Origin: Candidatus Nanopelagicales bacterium
GTDB lineage: Bacteria; Actinomycetota; Actinomycetes; S36-B12; CAIYMF01
Reading direction: 5' to 3'
NCBI GenBank assembly: GCA_017848795.1
Contig: JAFIHG010000044.1
Span: forward strand, 92,046-156,045
DNA: 64,000 nucleotides
The notes under the pieces were generated by a model. That model worked only from the letters and a program-made list of their open reading frames with translations, was not told the DNA's origin and made no database searches. This document shows positions 26,517 to 34,599 of the stretch, in pieces (position 1 is the first letter of the stretch; every line of letters starts with the position of its first letter). Both the position numbers and the translations under genes were made by a program.

Positions 26517-27302
26517 TCAGCGCACCAGCCGTGCGAACCACCGGCCGGCGTCCTGCCCGATGCGCAGCGGGATGCCGTAGGTCCGGCTCGCCAGCTCGTC
26601 GGTGAGGACCTCCGCGATGGGGCCGCCCGCGACGACGCGTCCGGCACGCAGCAGCAGCGCATGGCTGAAGCCGACCGGGATCTCCTCCACGTGATGGGTG
26701 ACCAGGACCGTCGTGGGGGCGTACGCGTCGGCGGCGATCCGCCCGAGCCGCTCGACGAGGTCCTCGCGCGCACCGAGGTCGAGACCGGCGGCGGGCTCGT
26801 CGAGCAGCAGCAGCTCCGGGTCGGGCATCAGCGCCCGGGCCACCTGCACCCGTTTGCGCTCGCCGGAGGAGAGCGTGCCGAAGGTACGGGTCGCGAGGTG
26901 GTCGACCCCGAGGGCGGCCAGCAGCCGGTCGGCCCGGCTGTGGTCGGGCTGGTCGTACCGCTCGCGCCACCGTCCGGTCACCGCGTACGACGCCGTCACG
27001 GTGACGTCGTGGACCCGTTCCTCGTCGGGGATCCGCGCGGCGAGCGCGCTGGAGGCCAGCCCGATCCGCGGTCGCAGCTCGAACACATCGGTACGTCCGA
27101 GCAGCTCGTCGAGGATCTCCGCGGTGCCGCGCGTCGGGTGCTCCAGGGTCGCGGCCACCTTGAGCAGCGTGGTCTTGCCGGCCCCGTTCGGCCCGAGCAC
27201 CGCCCACCGCTCGCCCTCGGCGACGTCCCAGTCGACCGAGTCCAGGATCGGTACGCCGCCGCGGACGACGGTCACCCCGACGAACCGCAGCACATCGCTC
27301 AC
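26517..27302 (-). CDS. ABC transporter ATP-binding protein
   Basis: A 261-residue ATPase. Walker A is GPNGAGKTTLLKVA (about residue 38), the ABC signature is LSSGERKRVQVARAL, and Walker B is LLLLDEPAAGLD, followed by the switch histidine in VLVTHHVEEIP. No permease is adjacent, so it may serve a distant transporter. GTG start with TAGGGT 7 nt upstream. It runs just ahead of nfeD and diverges from the unknown gene at 27378. Confidence 0.9.
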   Translation of the reverse strand: MSDVLRFVGVTVVRGGVPILDSVDWDVAEGERWAVLGPNGAGKTTLLKVAATLEHPTRGTAEILDELLGRTDVFELRPRIGLASSALAARIPDEERVHDVTVTASYAVTGRWRERYDQPDHSRADRLLAALGVDHLATRTFGTLSSGERKRVQVARALMPDPELLLLDEPAAGLDLGAREDLVERLGRIAADAYAPTTVLVTHHVEEIPVGFSHALLLRAGRVVAGGPIAEVLTDELASRTYGIPLRIGQDAGRWFARLVR

Positions 27303-27309
27303 GCGCGCG

Positions 27310-27315
27310 ACCCTA
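27310..27315 (-). promoter_or_regulatory. Putative -10 box of the ABC ATPase gene (leaderless)
   Basis: TAGGGT on the minus strand, 7 nt before the GTG start. Confidence 0.45.
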
Positions 27316-27377
27316 CTGGGCACGGCGGGCCGGCAGGTGCGGGCGCCGAGGTGCCGCCGGCGCCCGTCGCCGCGATC

Positions 27378-28142
27378 ATGGCCGGCATGGACCTCACGCT
27401 GGTCGCGACCGTGCGAGCCGGCGCCGCGGTCAGCTGGGGCAACGCCTGGCTCCAGGGGCTGGCGAGTCCGGACGACGCCGCGGCTCGGATCACCGTCGAC
27501 GACGCGGCGCATCTGCTGGACGGCGCGCCGCAGGAACCCGATCCGGTGAGCTGGCCGGTGGGACTCGGCCGCTTGCGAGCCGCCGGGACGACGCACCTGC
27601 AGCTCGCGCTGCCGGCGCCGGGCGACCCGCTCGGGCTGGCGGGGCCGGTCGAGCTCAACGCCCGGGCGCTCGCCGCCGGTGCGGCCGTGCTCGCGGTCGG
27701 CACCGAGTGCACGTACGCGCTGTTGCCGCACCCGACCGAGGACGGGGTCACGTGGGCGGTGAGCCGGGCGAACCCGCCGCCCCATCCGCCCACGCCCACC
27801 GAGGCGGCCCGTGAGCTGAACGCCGCGCTGCGTGGCTCCACCCGCTCGCTTGAGCAGCTCGCGGTCGCGCGCCACCAGCCCGGGACGAGCGCCGTCGTCG
27901 CCGACGCCGAGCGCCTGCTCGGCGACCGTCCTCCCGCGTACCCGCCGCCCCGCGCCGCCGAGCTGCTGGCGACCGGGCTGCGTCTGCTCGCCGTGCTCGA
28001 TCACGCGCTGCGCGGTGAAGGGGCCGCCGTGAGCGCAGCGGAGGCAGCAGCGAGGGCTGCGGCGCTGCGCCCGGTCGCTGCGGCCGCACGTCAGGCACTC
28101 GTCGCGGCGTACTCCGCACCGCCCGAGCTCCGCAACGGGTGA
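27378..28142 (+). CDS. Actinobacterial protein of unknown function
   Basis: A 254-residue protein with no signal peptide or membrane segment that I do not recognise. The first half is alpha/beta and has a run of strands (HLQLALPAPGDPLGLAGPVE, AGAAVLAVGTECTYALLP). A Pro-rich hinge (NPPPHPPTPTEA) separates it from a helical, Ala-rich C-terminal half (SLEQLAVARHQPGTSAVVAD, then EAAARAAALRPVAAA). ATG at 27378 or 27387. It precedes serB by 91 nt on the same strand, so a link with serine metabolism is possible but unsupported. Confidence 0.65.
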   Translation: MAGMDLTLVATVRAGAAVSWGNAWLQGLASPDDAAARITVDDAAHLLDGAPQEPDPVSWPVGLGRLRAAGTTHLQLALPAPGDPLGLAGPVELNARALAAGAAVLAVGTECTYALLPHPTEDGVTWAVSRANPPPHPPTPTEAARELNAALRGSTRSLEQLAVARHQPGTSAVVADAERLLGDRPPAYPPPRAAELLATGLRLLAVLDHALRGEGAAVSAAEAAARAAALRPVAAAARQALVAAYSAPPELRNG

Positions 28143-28218
28143 CCTCGCCGGTGTGGGCCGCGCGATCCCGTGTTCACGCACTGCCAGGTCACCCGGCGGT
28201 CCACCGGCCCGCACTGGC

Positions 28219-28224
28219 TAGGGT
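28219..28224 (+). promoter_or_regulatory. Putative -10 box of serB (leaderless)
   Basis: TAGGGT, 9 nt before the serB ATG. Confidence 0.4.
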
Positions 28225-28233
28225 CGAGCCGCC

Positions 28234-29550
28234 ATGGCGACCGAAGCCGACCTCGAGGATCTGCCCCGCACGCTGCTGGCGACGTTCACCGGCGTCGACC
28301 GGCCGGGGCTCACCGCGCGTCTGATGGACGGGCTGGCCGGGGTGGGCGTCGAGGTGGCGGACCTGGAACAGGTGGTGATCCGGGGCCGGTTGACCCTCGG
28401 CATCCTGCTGGTCCCGACCGCGCAGCCGTACGGGGAGGTGCTCGCGCTCGACGCCGCCCGGTCGCGGCTCGCCGCCCTGGGGGACGGGCTCGGGCTGCAC
28501 GTCGAGCTGACCTCCGGGGCTCCGGAGCGCAGCGCCCGCGGACGGCGGACCCGGCTGGCGGTGACGCTGCTCGGCATGCCGCTGCGACCGGCCCAGGTGG
28601 CGTCGGTCGCGGCCACCATCGCGGCCGAGGGCGGCAACATCGACCGGATCGTGCGCACCGCGGCGTACCCGGTCACCGCGATCGAGCTGACGGTCAGCGG
28701 TGCGCACCAGTTGCCGCTGCGCACCGCACTCGGAGCGGTCGCCGCCCGGGAAGGCGTCGACGTCGCCGTGCAGCGCGCCGACCTGCGCGGGCGCGGGAGC
28801 CACCTGGTGGTCATGGACGTGGACTCCACGTTGATCCAGGACGAGGTGATCGAGCTCGTCGCAGCGCACGCGGGCTGCGAGGCGCAGGTGCGGGAGGTGA
28901 CCCAGGCGGCGATGCGCGGCGAGCTGGACTTCGCCGAGTCGCTGCGTGCCCGGGTGGCGCTGCTGGCCGGGCTGCCGGAGTCGGTGCTCGGCGACGTGCG
29001 AGCCCAGGTACGTCTGACCCCGGGCGCCCGTACCCTCTGCCGTACCCTCACCCGCCTCGGGTACCGGATCGCGTTGGTATCAGGCGGGTTCTCGCAGGTC
29101 GTGGCACCGCTCGGCGCCGAGCTCGGCGTGCACCACACCCGCGCGAACCTGCTCGAGGTCGTCGACGGGCGGCTCACCGGCCGGGTCGCCGGGCCGGTCG
29201 TCGACCGGGCCGGGAAAGCGGCGGCACTGCGCGAGTTCGCCGAACAGGAGGGCATCCCGCTCGCGCGCACGGTCGCGATCGGGGACGGTGCCAACGACCT
29301 CGACATGCTCGCCCTGGCGGGTCTCGGCGTCGCGTTCAACGCCAAGCCGGTGGTACGCGCGCAGGCGCACACGGGGGTCAACGTGCCGTACCTCGACACC
29401 GTCCTGTACCTGCTCGGGATCACCCGGGAGGAAGTGGAGCATGCCGATCTGCAGGATCCGGTGCTCGGTCCGCCTGCACCGGCTCGGCGCGGACGGCCGG
29501 CAGGAACATCGTCGCGAGCAGACCGAGCAACACGAACCCTGCCGCCGTGA
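28234..29550 (+). CDS. serB: Phosphoserine phosphatase with N-terminal ACT region
   Basis: A 438-residue enzyme that hydrolyses phosphoserine to serine, the last step of serine synthesis. An ACT-like regulatory domain occupies about residues 10-180 (LLATFTGVDRPGLTARLMDG and a second unit from LAVTLLGMPLRPAQVASVAA), as in mycobacterial SerB2. The HAD catalytic part starts at VVMDVDSTLIQDEVIELVAA (about 190), has LVSGGFSQVVAPLGAELG and ends at AIGDGANDLDMLALAGLGV. The last ~35 residues are a Pro/Arg-rich tail beyond the conserved core, read across the antisense 3' end of the exporter gene (overlap 131 nt). Confidence 0.93.
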   Translation: MATEADLEDLPRTLLATFTGVDRPGLTARLMDGLAGVGVEVADLEQVVIRGRLTLGILLVPTAQPYGEVLALDAARSRLAALGDGLGLHVELTSGAPERSARGRRTRLAVTLLGMPLRPAQVASVAATIAAEGGNIDRIVRTAAYPVTAIELTVSGAHQLPLRTALGAVAAREGVDVAVQRADLRGRGSHLVVMDVDSTLIQDEVIELVAAHAGCEAQVREVTQAAMRGELDFAESLRARVALLAGLPESVLGDVRAQVRLTPGARTLCRTLTRLGYRIALVSGGFSQVVAPLGAELGVHHTRANLLEVVDGRLTGRVAGPVVDRAGKAAALREFAEQEGIPLARTVAIGDGANDLDMLALAGLGVAFNAKPVVRAQAHTGVNVPYLDTVLYLLGITREEVEHADLQDPVLGPPAPARRGRPAGTSSRADRATRTLPP

Positions 29551-31087
29551 AGGCGGTGCTGCGCAGCGCGTCCGTGAACGCCTCGCTGGCGGCTGCGACG
29601 AGCGCGGTGCCGGAGGGCTGTGCGGCGAGGCTCGGGATCGCCGTTCCTGCGCTCTGCTGAACGGTGTCGGCGACCTGTTGCGCCTGGGTCGTTGAGACGC
29701 CTTCGATCGTCGCTGCGTGCTGCGCGGTCTGGGTGCCGAGGGTGACGAACAGCACGGTGCCGAGCACTGCTGTACCGAGCGCGGAGCCGATCTGCCGGGC
29801 GGTGCTCTGCGTGCCGGACGCCTGCCCGCTCTGGCCGACCGGGACGTCGGCGAGGATCAGGCCGGTGAGCTGCGCGGTCGCGAGGCCGACGCCCATGCCG
29901 TACAGGAACAGCCACCCGACGAAGACCCAGGCACCGGTGTCCACTGCCAGGGTCAGGCCGAGGCCGGCGATCGCCACCACTTCGACGGCCATGCCGAGCC
30001 GGGCGACGAACCGCGGGCTGCGCGCCTCGGCGAGGGCGGCCGCCGCCGGTGCCGAGACGAACGCGCCGGCGGCGAGCGTGGCGAGCAGCGCTCCCGCGCC
30101 CATCGCGCCGTACCCCTGGACGTTCTGCAGGAACAGCGGCAGGGAGAACAGCAGTCCGAGCTCGCCCAGGCTGACGATGAGGGCGGCGAGGCTGCCGATG
30201 GAGAAGGTCGCGATCCGGAACAGGCGCAGGTCCAGCAGGACGCTACGTCCAGCGGCAGCGCGGCGGCGCTCGTTCACCAGGAACAGCGCCAGACCGGCCC
30301 CGGAGACGACGAGGGCGAGCAGGACGGGTGAGACCCCGCCGGCCGGCCAGGTGCGAAACAGGAACTGGATGTCGCCGGTGGCGGTCCACCACCCGTAGTT
30401 CCGGCCCTCGATCAGGGCGAACACCAAGGCGCCGATCCCCAGCGCGGAGAGCGGGATCCCCCACACGTCCGTTCCCGGGTCGAAGCGTGTCTCCCGGCTC
30501 TCGGGCACCAGCCGCAGCCCCCCGACCACGACGACCAAGGCGATCGGGAGGTTGACGTAGAACACCCAGCGCCAGGAGTGGTACTCGGTGAAGAAACCGC
30601 CGAGCAGCGGACCGAGCGCCGCCATGCCGCCGATGATCGACCCGTAGATGGCGAACGCGACGGTCCGCGCTCGGCCGGCGTACATCGCGTTGACCAGCGA
30701 GAGCGTCGTCGGCGCGATCATCGCCCCGCCGATGCCTTGCACCGCGCGAGCGGTGATCAGCGCTGCCCCGGAGCCGCTCAGCCCGGCGACGGCGCTGGCG
30801 AGCGCGAAGACGGACACCCCGATCACCATCAGTCGCCGCCGCCCGAAGCGGTCCCCGAGGCGGCCGAACATGATCAGGAAGGTGGCGAAGACGAGCGAGT
30901 AGATGGCGTTGATCCACTCGGCGTCGATCGACGAGACGTGCAGATCGGTGATGATCGCCGGCAGGCTGACGTTCACGATCGTCGCGTCCATGATCACCAG
31001 CGAGATCGCGAGCCCGATGAAGATCATCGGGAACCACTGCGCCGGCCCGGCCGGCCGCGCCACCGCGGCGGAGCGGAGGTTCGGCAC
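29420..31087 (-). CDS. DHA2-type drug efflux MFS transporter
   Basis: A 555-residue proton antiporter with about 14 transmembrane helices, EmrB/QacA-like. Motif A is FGRLGDRFGRRRLMVIG, the DHA2 motif D1-like start is IVNVSLPAIITDL, and motif C appears in GSIIGGMAALGPLLGGFF. It would export hydrophobic toxins or dyes; substrate unknown. The GTG at 31087 is preferred: it sits 13 nt from a dyad operator, and a TATCGT -10 box ends 6 nt upstream. Its last 44 codons overlap the end of serB on the other strand. Confidence 0.85.
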   Translation of the reverse strand: MPNLRSAAVARPAGPAQWFPMIFIGLAISLVIMDATIVNVSLPAIITDLHVSSIDAEWINAIYSLVFATFLIMFGRLGDRFGRRRLMVIGVSVFALASAVAGLSGSGAALITARAVQGIGGAMIAPTTLSLVNAMYAGRARTVAFAIYGSIIGGMAALGPLLGGFFTEYHSWRWVFYVNLPIALVVVVGGLRLVPESRETRFDPGTDVWGIPLSALGIGALVFALIEGRNYGWWTATGDIQFLFRTWPAGGVSPVLLALVVSGAGLALFLVNERRRAAAGRSVLLDLRLFRIATFSIGSLAALIVSLGELGLLFSLPLFLQNVQGYGAMGAGALLATLAAGAFVSAPAAAALAEARSPRFVARLGMAVEVVAIAGLGLTLAVDTGAWVFVGWLFLYGMGVGLATAQLTGLILADVPVGQSGQASGTQSTARQIGSALGTAVLGTVLFVTLGTQTAQHAATIEGVSTTQAQQVADTVQQSAGTAIPSLAAQPSGTALVAAASEAFTDALRSTAFTAAGFVLLGLLATMFLPAVRAEPVQADRAPDPADRHAPLPPG

Positions 31088-31093
31088 GGGCCA

Positions 31094-31099
31094 ACGATA
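31094..31099 (-). promoter_or_regulatory. Putative -10 box of the DHA2 exporter gene
   Basis: TATCGT on the minus strand, 6 nt before the GTG start. It is directly next to the operator-like dyad at 31100-31114. Confidence 0.4.
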
Positions 31100-31114
31100 A
31101 CGACACCTTGTCGT
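31100..31114. promoter_or_regulatory. Operator-like dyad ACGACA-N3-TGTCGT
   Basis: A 15-bp palindrome with 6-bp perfect arms, just upstream of the exporter start and overlapping its core promoter. This layout fits a TetR- or MarR-type repressor site. No repressor gene is adjacent. Confidence 0.5.
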
Positions 31115-31132
31115 GATCAGACACCAGCCCAC

Positions 31133-31522
31133 GATTCTTCCGCCGCTGTACACGCACTGCTGGGAACCGCGGACGCACGGCACTGGTTCGACGAGGTGAA
31201 CAGCGCACCGGACCACCTGATCGTGTCCTCGCGCATCCTGCAGACCGAACTCACGCGGGTGCTGCGACGGGAACGGCGGCCCGTGGCAGAACGCGACCTG
31301 GTGCTCGAGAAAGTGGCGATGACGCCGGTGACCGAAGCCGTGCTGATGTCGGCCGAGGCGATTAGCGGGCACGTACGGACGCTGGACGCGATCCACCTGG
31401 CATCTGCGCTCGCGGTCGGCTCCGACGTCCTCGTGTCACATGACGCGGCGGTGAAGCGGTTCGCCCGAATCCTCGACCTTCACGTCCTGGATCCGCTGGC
31501 GGCTCACCGCAGCGGTGCCTGA
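31133..31522 (+). pseudogene. VapC-like PIN-domain protein lacking its start (remnant)
   Basis: 129 codons of a PIN-domain ribonuclease. It carries the acidic set: Asp in DSSAAVHALLG (residue 1 of the recognisable frame), Glu in ILQTELTRVLRRE, Asp in TLDAIHLASALAVG and Asp in VLVSHDAAVKRFA, so the active site is complete. The expected leader MxxYxD is missing: reading back from DSSA no ATG, GTG or TTG is in frame before the exporter promoter. The next in-frame GTG (31194) would delete the first Asp. No antitoxin gene is found upstream. This looks like a 5'-truncated toxin remnant; an unusual start codon is the alternative. Confidence 0.6.
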
Positions 31523-31543
31523 ATGACCAGGTCGAGGACCCGG

Positions 31544-32374
31544 TCAGCGTCGGCGCTGGCAGCGGCCGCACCAGAACAGGTTGCGCCCGGCCACCACCTG
31601 GGTACGGATCTTCGAGCCGCACACCCGGCAGGGCTCGCCGGTGCGTTGGTAGACATAGAAGCGGCGCTCGTACGGCCCGGCCCGGTCGGAGTCGGCGAGC
31701 GTGGCGGCCGCATCTTCCACCTGGTCGGCCATGGTGAGGATCTGCCCGGTGGCGACGCCGAGCGGCATGAGGCGTACGAGGTCCTCCCACAGCGCGGTCC
31801 AGGTCGACTGCCGGAGCTCCCTGCCGGGACGGAAGGGATCGACGCGGTGGCGGAAGAGCAGCTCGCACCGGTAGAGGTTGCCGACCCCGGCGAGCACCGC
31901 CTGGTCCATCAGCAGCTCGGCGATGGTCCGCCCGCTGCGGCTGATCCGCTGCCAGGCCAGGTCGGGGTCCGCGCCGGGACGCAACGGGTCGGGTCCGAGC
32001 CGCGCCTGCACCGCTGTCACGTGCTCGGGCGTGACGACCGCGCACAGGTTGGGGCCGCGCAGCTCCGCGACGTTCCGGGCGTTCGCGAGCCGGAGGCGCA
32101 CCGCGCCGACGGGCGCGGGCGCCGGAGCGCCCGGTTCCAGCTGCTGCAACGAGAACTTGCCGATCAGGCCGAGGTGGACGTGCAGCCAGGCGTCGGCCTC
32201 GAACTCCAGGAACAGGTGCTTGCCCCAGGCGGACGCGGCGCACAGCCGCCGACCGTCCAACAGGGCCGCACCGTCGGCGAAGCGTCCTTGCGGGCTGCTC
32301 ACCGACACGGCGGACCCGGCGAACGCGGCGTACAGGTCACGCGCGAGCGCGTGCAGGGTGTGGCCCTCGGGCAT
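31544..32374 (-). CDS. nei: Fpg/Nei family DNA glycosylase (endonuclease VIII)
   Basis: A 276-residue base-excision repair enzyme with AP-lyase activity. The catalytic N-terminus is PEGHTLHALARDL (Pro after the start Met is the nucleophile, Glu next). The helix-two-turn-helix region includes LLMDQAVLAGVGNLYRCELL. The zinc finger is CRVCGSKIRTQVVAG plus NLFWCGRCQRR, with four cysteines. The family separates Nei from Fpg only by subtle features; the PEGHT start favours Nei. Its ATG shares one base with the sixA stop (TGATG). Confidence 0.9.
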   Translation of the reverse strand: MPEGHTLHALARDLYAAFAGSAVSVSSPQGRFADGAALLDGRRLCAASAWGKHLFLEFEADAWLHVHLGLIGKFSLQQLEPGAPAPAPVGAVRLRLANARNVAELRGPNLCAVVTPEHVTAVQARLGPDPLRPGADPDLAWQRISRSGRTIAELLMDQAVLAGVGNLYRCELLFRHRVDPFRPGRELRQSTWTALWEDLVRLMPLGVATGQILTMADQVEDAAATLADSDRAGPYERRFYVYQRTGEPCRVCGSKIRTQVVAGRNLFWCGRCQRRR

Positions 32375-32919
32375 CAGGGGTCCTCGGCGGCGCGCGGCGC
32401 CACGAACTGGGCGAGGTGGGCGGCGCCGGGATCGAGGGCATGGAACGGGCCCTCGAAGCGCAGCACCGCCGTGCCGAGGGTGGCGTACTTGCGTGCGATC
32501 GCCTCGGCCGCGGCTGGCTCGGCCGACGACGCGAGCAGCGCGACCAGCTGCGCGACTCCTGGGAGGTGCCCGACGAGGACGGCGGTGCGTACCCGGTCGG
32601 GCAGCTCGCGTACGACCTCGAGCAGCCGGCCCGCCGGCGCTTCGTAGATGCGTGGATCGACGGTGAGCGGACCCGGCGAGTCGGCCTCGTACCCGGCGGC
32701 GCCGATGTAGCCGAGCGGGCCGGCCACGACGGTCCAGGTGCCGCGGGCCCGCCGCGCCGTCGAGACCACGACGTGGTCGGGTGGCCCGAGGTGCGCGCGG
32801 AGCCACTCCCCCGCCACTCGCGCGTCCGCGACCCCGCGGGCGGACAGCGGGCGGTCGTGGTCGGCGACCCCCGGTGGGTAGGCCGACTTCGCGTGCCGCA
32901 TCACGACCAGGCGGGTCAT
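32374..32919 (-). CDS. sixA: SixA-type phosphohistidine phosphatase
   Basis: A 181-residue phosphatase of the histidine phosphatase superfamily. The catalytic loop is LVVMRHAKSAYPPGVADHDR (residues 4-23) and the second His is in TAVLVGHLPGVAQLVALL; the short form without the usual long insert is typical of SixA, which removes phosphate from histidine on phosphorelay proteins in E. coli. The ATG overlaps the fabI stop by one base, and the stop overlaps the nei start, so fabI-sixA-nei are translationally coupled. The substrate here is inferred only from the family. Confidence 0.85.
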   Translation of the reverse strand: MTRLVVMRHAKSAYPPGVADHDRPLSARGVADARVAGEWLRAHLGPPDHVVVSTARRARGTWTVVAGPLGYIGAAGYEADSPGPLTVDPRIYEAPAGRLLEVVRELPDRVRTAVLVGHLPGVAQLVALLASSAEPAAAEAIARKYATLGTAVLRFEGPFHALDPGAAHLAQFVAPRAAEDP

Positions 32920-33695
32920 CAGGCTCCGAGCACGTGCACGCCGCCGTCGACGTGGACGATCTCGCCGGTCGTGGCGGGGAACCAGTCCGAGAGCAGCGCG
33001 ACGACCGCGCGCGCCGTCGGTTCCGGGTCGTCGAGGTCCCAGCCGATGCTGGCCCGGGTCGACCAGACGTCGGCGAGCTCGTCGAAGCCCGGGATGCTCT
33101 TCGCCGCCATGGTGCGCAGCGGTCCGGCCGAGACGAGGTTGACCCGTACGCCCTGCGGTCCGAGGTCGCGTGCCAGGTAGCGCGCGGTCGACTCGAACGC
33201 GGCCTTGGCGACGCCCATCCAGTCGTACTTGGGCCAGGCCACCGTCGCGTCGAAGTCCAGCCCGACGACGGCGCCCTGCCGGCCCTCCCCGGCGAGCAGC
33301 GGCAGGCAGGCGACGGTGAGCGCCTTCAGCGAGTACGCCGACACGTGCACCGCCGTCGCCACGTCCGGCCACGGGGTGTTGAGGAAGTTGCCGCCGAGCG
33401 CCGACTCGGGCGCGAACCCGATGGCGTGCACGACCCCGTCCAGGCCGTCGACGTGCTCGCGCAGCGCGTCCGGCAGCCCGGCGAGGTGCGCCTCGTCCGT
33501 GACGTCCAGCTCGACCACCGGCGCGCCCTGCGGCAACCGCCCGGCGATCCGCTTGGTGATCGACATGGCGCGGCCGAACGAGGAAAGCACCACCGTCGCG
33601 CCCTGCTCCTGCGCGATCCGCGCGACGCTGAACGCGATCGACTGGTCGGTAAGCACGCCGGTGACCAGCACCCGCTTGCCGTCGAGAATCCCCAT
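32919..33695 (-). CDS. fabI: Enoyl-ACP reductase (NADH)
   Basis: A 258-residue SDR enzyme that reduces enoyl-ACP in the last step of fatty-acid elongation. The N-terminus GILDGKRVLVTGVLTDQSIA with AFSVARIAQEQGA resembles InhA. The catalytic pair is in YDWMGVAKAAFES (Tyr-x6-Lys). The C-terminus EIVHVDGGVHVLGA is the typical end. Start at 33695 with AAGGAG upstream. The fabG gene lies 69 nt upstream with a strong hairpin between them. Confidence 0.95.
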   Translation of the reverse strand: MGILDGKRVLVTGVLTDQSIAFSVARIAQEQGATVVLSSFGRAMSITKRIAGRLPQGAPVVELDVTDEAHLAGLPDALREHVDGLDGVVHAIGFAPESALGGNFLNTPWPDVATAVHVSAYSLKALTVACLPLLAGEGRQGAVVGLDFDATVAWPKYDWMGVAKAAFESTARYLARDLGPQGVRVNLVSAGPLRTMAAKSIPGFDELADVWSTRASIGWDLDDPEPTARAVVALLSDWFPATTGEIVHVDGGVHVLGA

Positions 33696-33713
33696 GTCCC
33701 TACTCCTTGTTCG

Positions 33714-33764
33714 GGGTGAATGTGGCAAAAGTCCGTTCAGAACGAACTCTTGCCACATTCACCC
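33714..33764. terminator. Long hairpin between fabG and fabI
   Basis: 15-bp perfect arms, GGGTGAATGTGGCAA at 33714-33728 and its complement at 33750-33764, enclose a second imperfect stem (AGTCCGTTC / GAACGAACT). The right arm ends one base before the fabG stop codon complement. No T-run follows. It may attenuate read-through from fabG into fabI or stabilise the fabG 3' end. Confidence 0.6.
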
Positions 33765-34487
33765 TCAATGACCCATGCCCAGGCCGCCGTCCACCGGGAT
33801 GACGGCGCCCGTGATGTACGCGGCCTCGTCGGAGGCGAGGAAGCGCACCACCCCGGCAACCTCGGCCACGTCGGCGTACCGGCCGAGCGGGACCTGCGCC
33901 ACGATCGCCTTGCGCTGCTCCTCCGAGAGCACCTGGGTCATCTCGGTGTCGACGAACCCCGGCGCGACGACGTTGACCGTGATGCCGCGGCTGCCGAGCT
34001 CGCGCGCCGTCGAGCGCGCCAGCCCCACCAGCCCGGACTTGCTGGCCGCGTAGTTCGCCTGCCCCGCCGACCCGAGCAGCCCGACCACGCTCGACACGAG
34101 CACGATCCGACCGCGCCGGCGCCGCAGCATCGACTTGGCGGCCCGCCGCGTCACCCGCAGCGCCCCGACCAGGTTGGTGTCGATGACCGCGTCGATGTCC
34201 GCGTCGCTCATCCGCAGCAGCAGCGTGTCCCGGGTGACGCCCGCGTTCGCCACGGCGACGTCCACCGCCTCGCCCGCCTGCTGCTCGGCGGCGTCAAAGG
34301 CCGCGTCGACGCTCGCGCTGTCGGTGACGTCGCAGCGCACGCCGAACGCGCCGAGCCCGGCCAGGTCCGCGGGAGCCTCACCGCTGCGGCAGGCGACGGC
34401 CACGGTGTCCCCCGCCTGCGCGAACGCCAGCGCGATCGCGTGGCCGATGCCACGGTTGCCGCCGGTGACCAGCACGAGCCGTCCCAC
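33765..34487 (-). CDS. fabG: 3-oxoacyl-ACP reductase
   Basis: A 240-residue SDR enzyme reducing beta-ketoacyl-ACP with NADPH. TGGNRGIGHAIALAF (residues 8-22) is the dinucleotide motif, NAGVT follows, and the catalytic Ser/Tyr/Lys are in SSVVGLLGSAGQANYAASKS. The end ITGAVIPVDGGLGMGH is typical. GTG start with GAGGAG upstream. It heads a run fabG-fabI-sixA-nei on the minus strand, which matches the mabA-inhA pairing of Mycobacteria. Confidence 0.93.
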   Translation of the reverse strand: MGRLVLVTGGNRGIGHAIALAFAQAGDTVAVACRSGEAPADLAGLGAFGVRCDVTDSASVDAAFDAAEQQAGEAVDVAVANAGVTRDTLLLRMSDADIDAVIDTNLVGALRVTRRAAKSMLRRRRGRIVLVSSVVGLLGSAGQANYAASKSGLVGLARSTARELGSRGITVNVVAPGFVDTEMTQVLSEEQRKAIVAQVPLGRYADVAEVAGVVRFLASDEAAYITGAVIPVDGGLGMGH

Positions 34488-34599
34488 GCCACGCTCCTCA
34501 CGCTCACGCCCCGTCGACGCCCGACGCTAGCCGTTACCGGCCGGTACGCGGGGTCCGGGGCACGTAGTGTGATCACGTGCTGCCCCTCCACCATGTCCG

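Noticed and set aside
31125-31522. Complete vapBC toxin-antitoxin module
   Set aside because: No antitoxin frame upstream and no start codon for the toxin.
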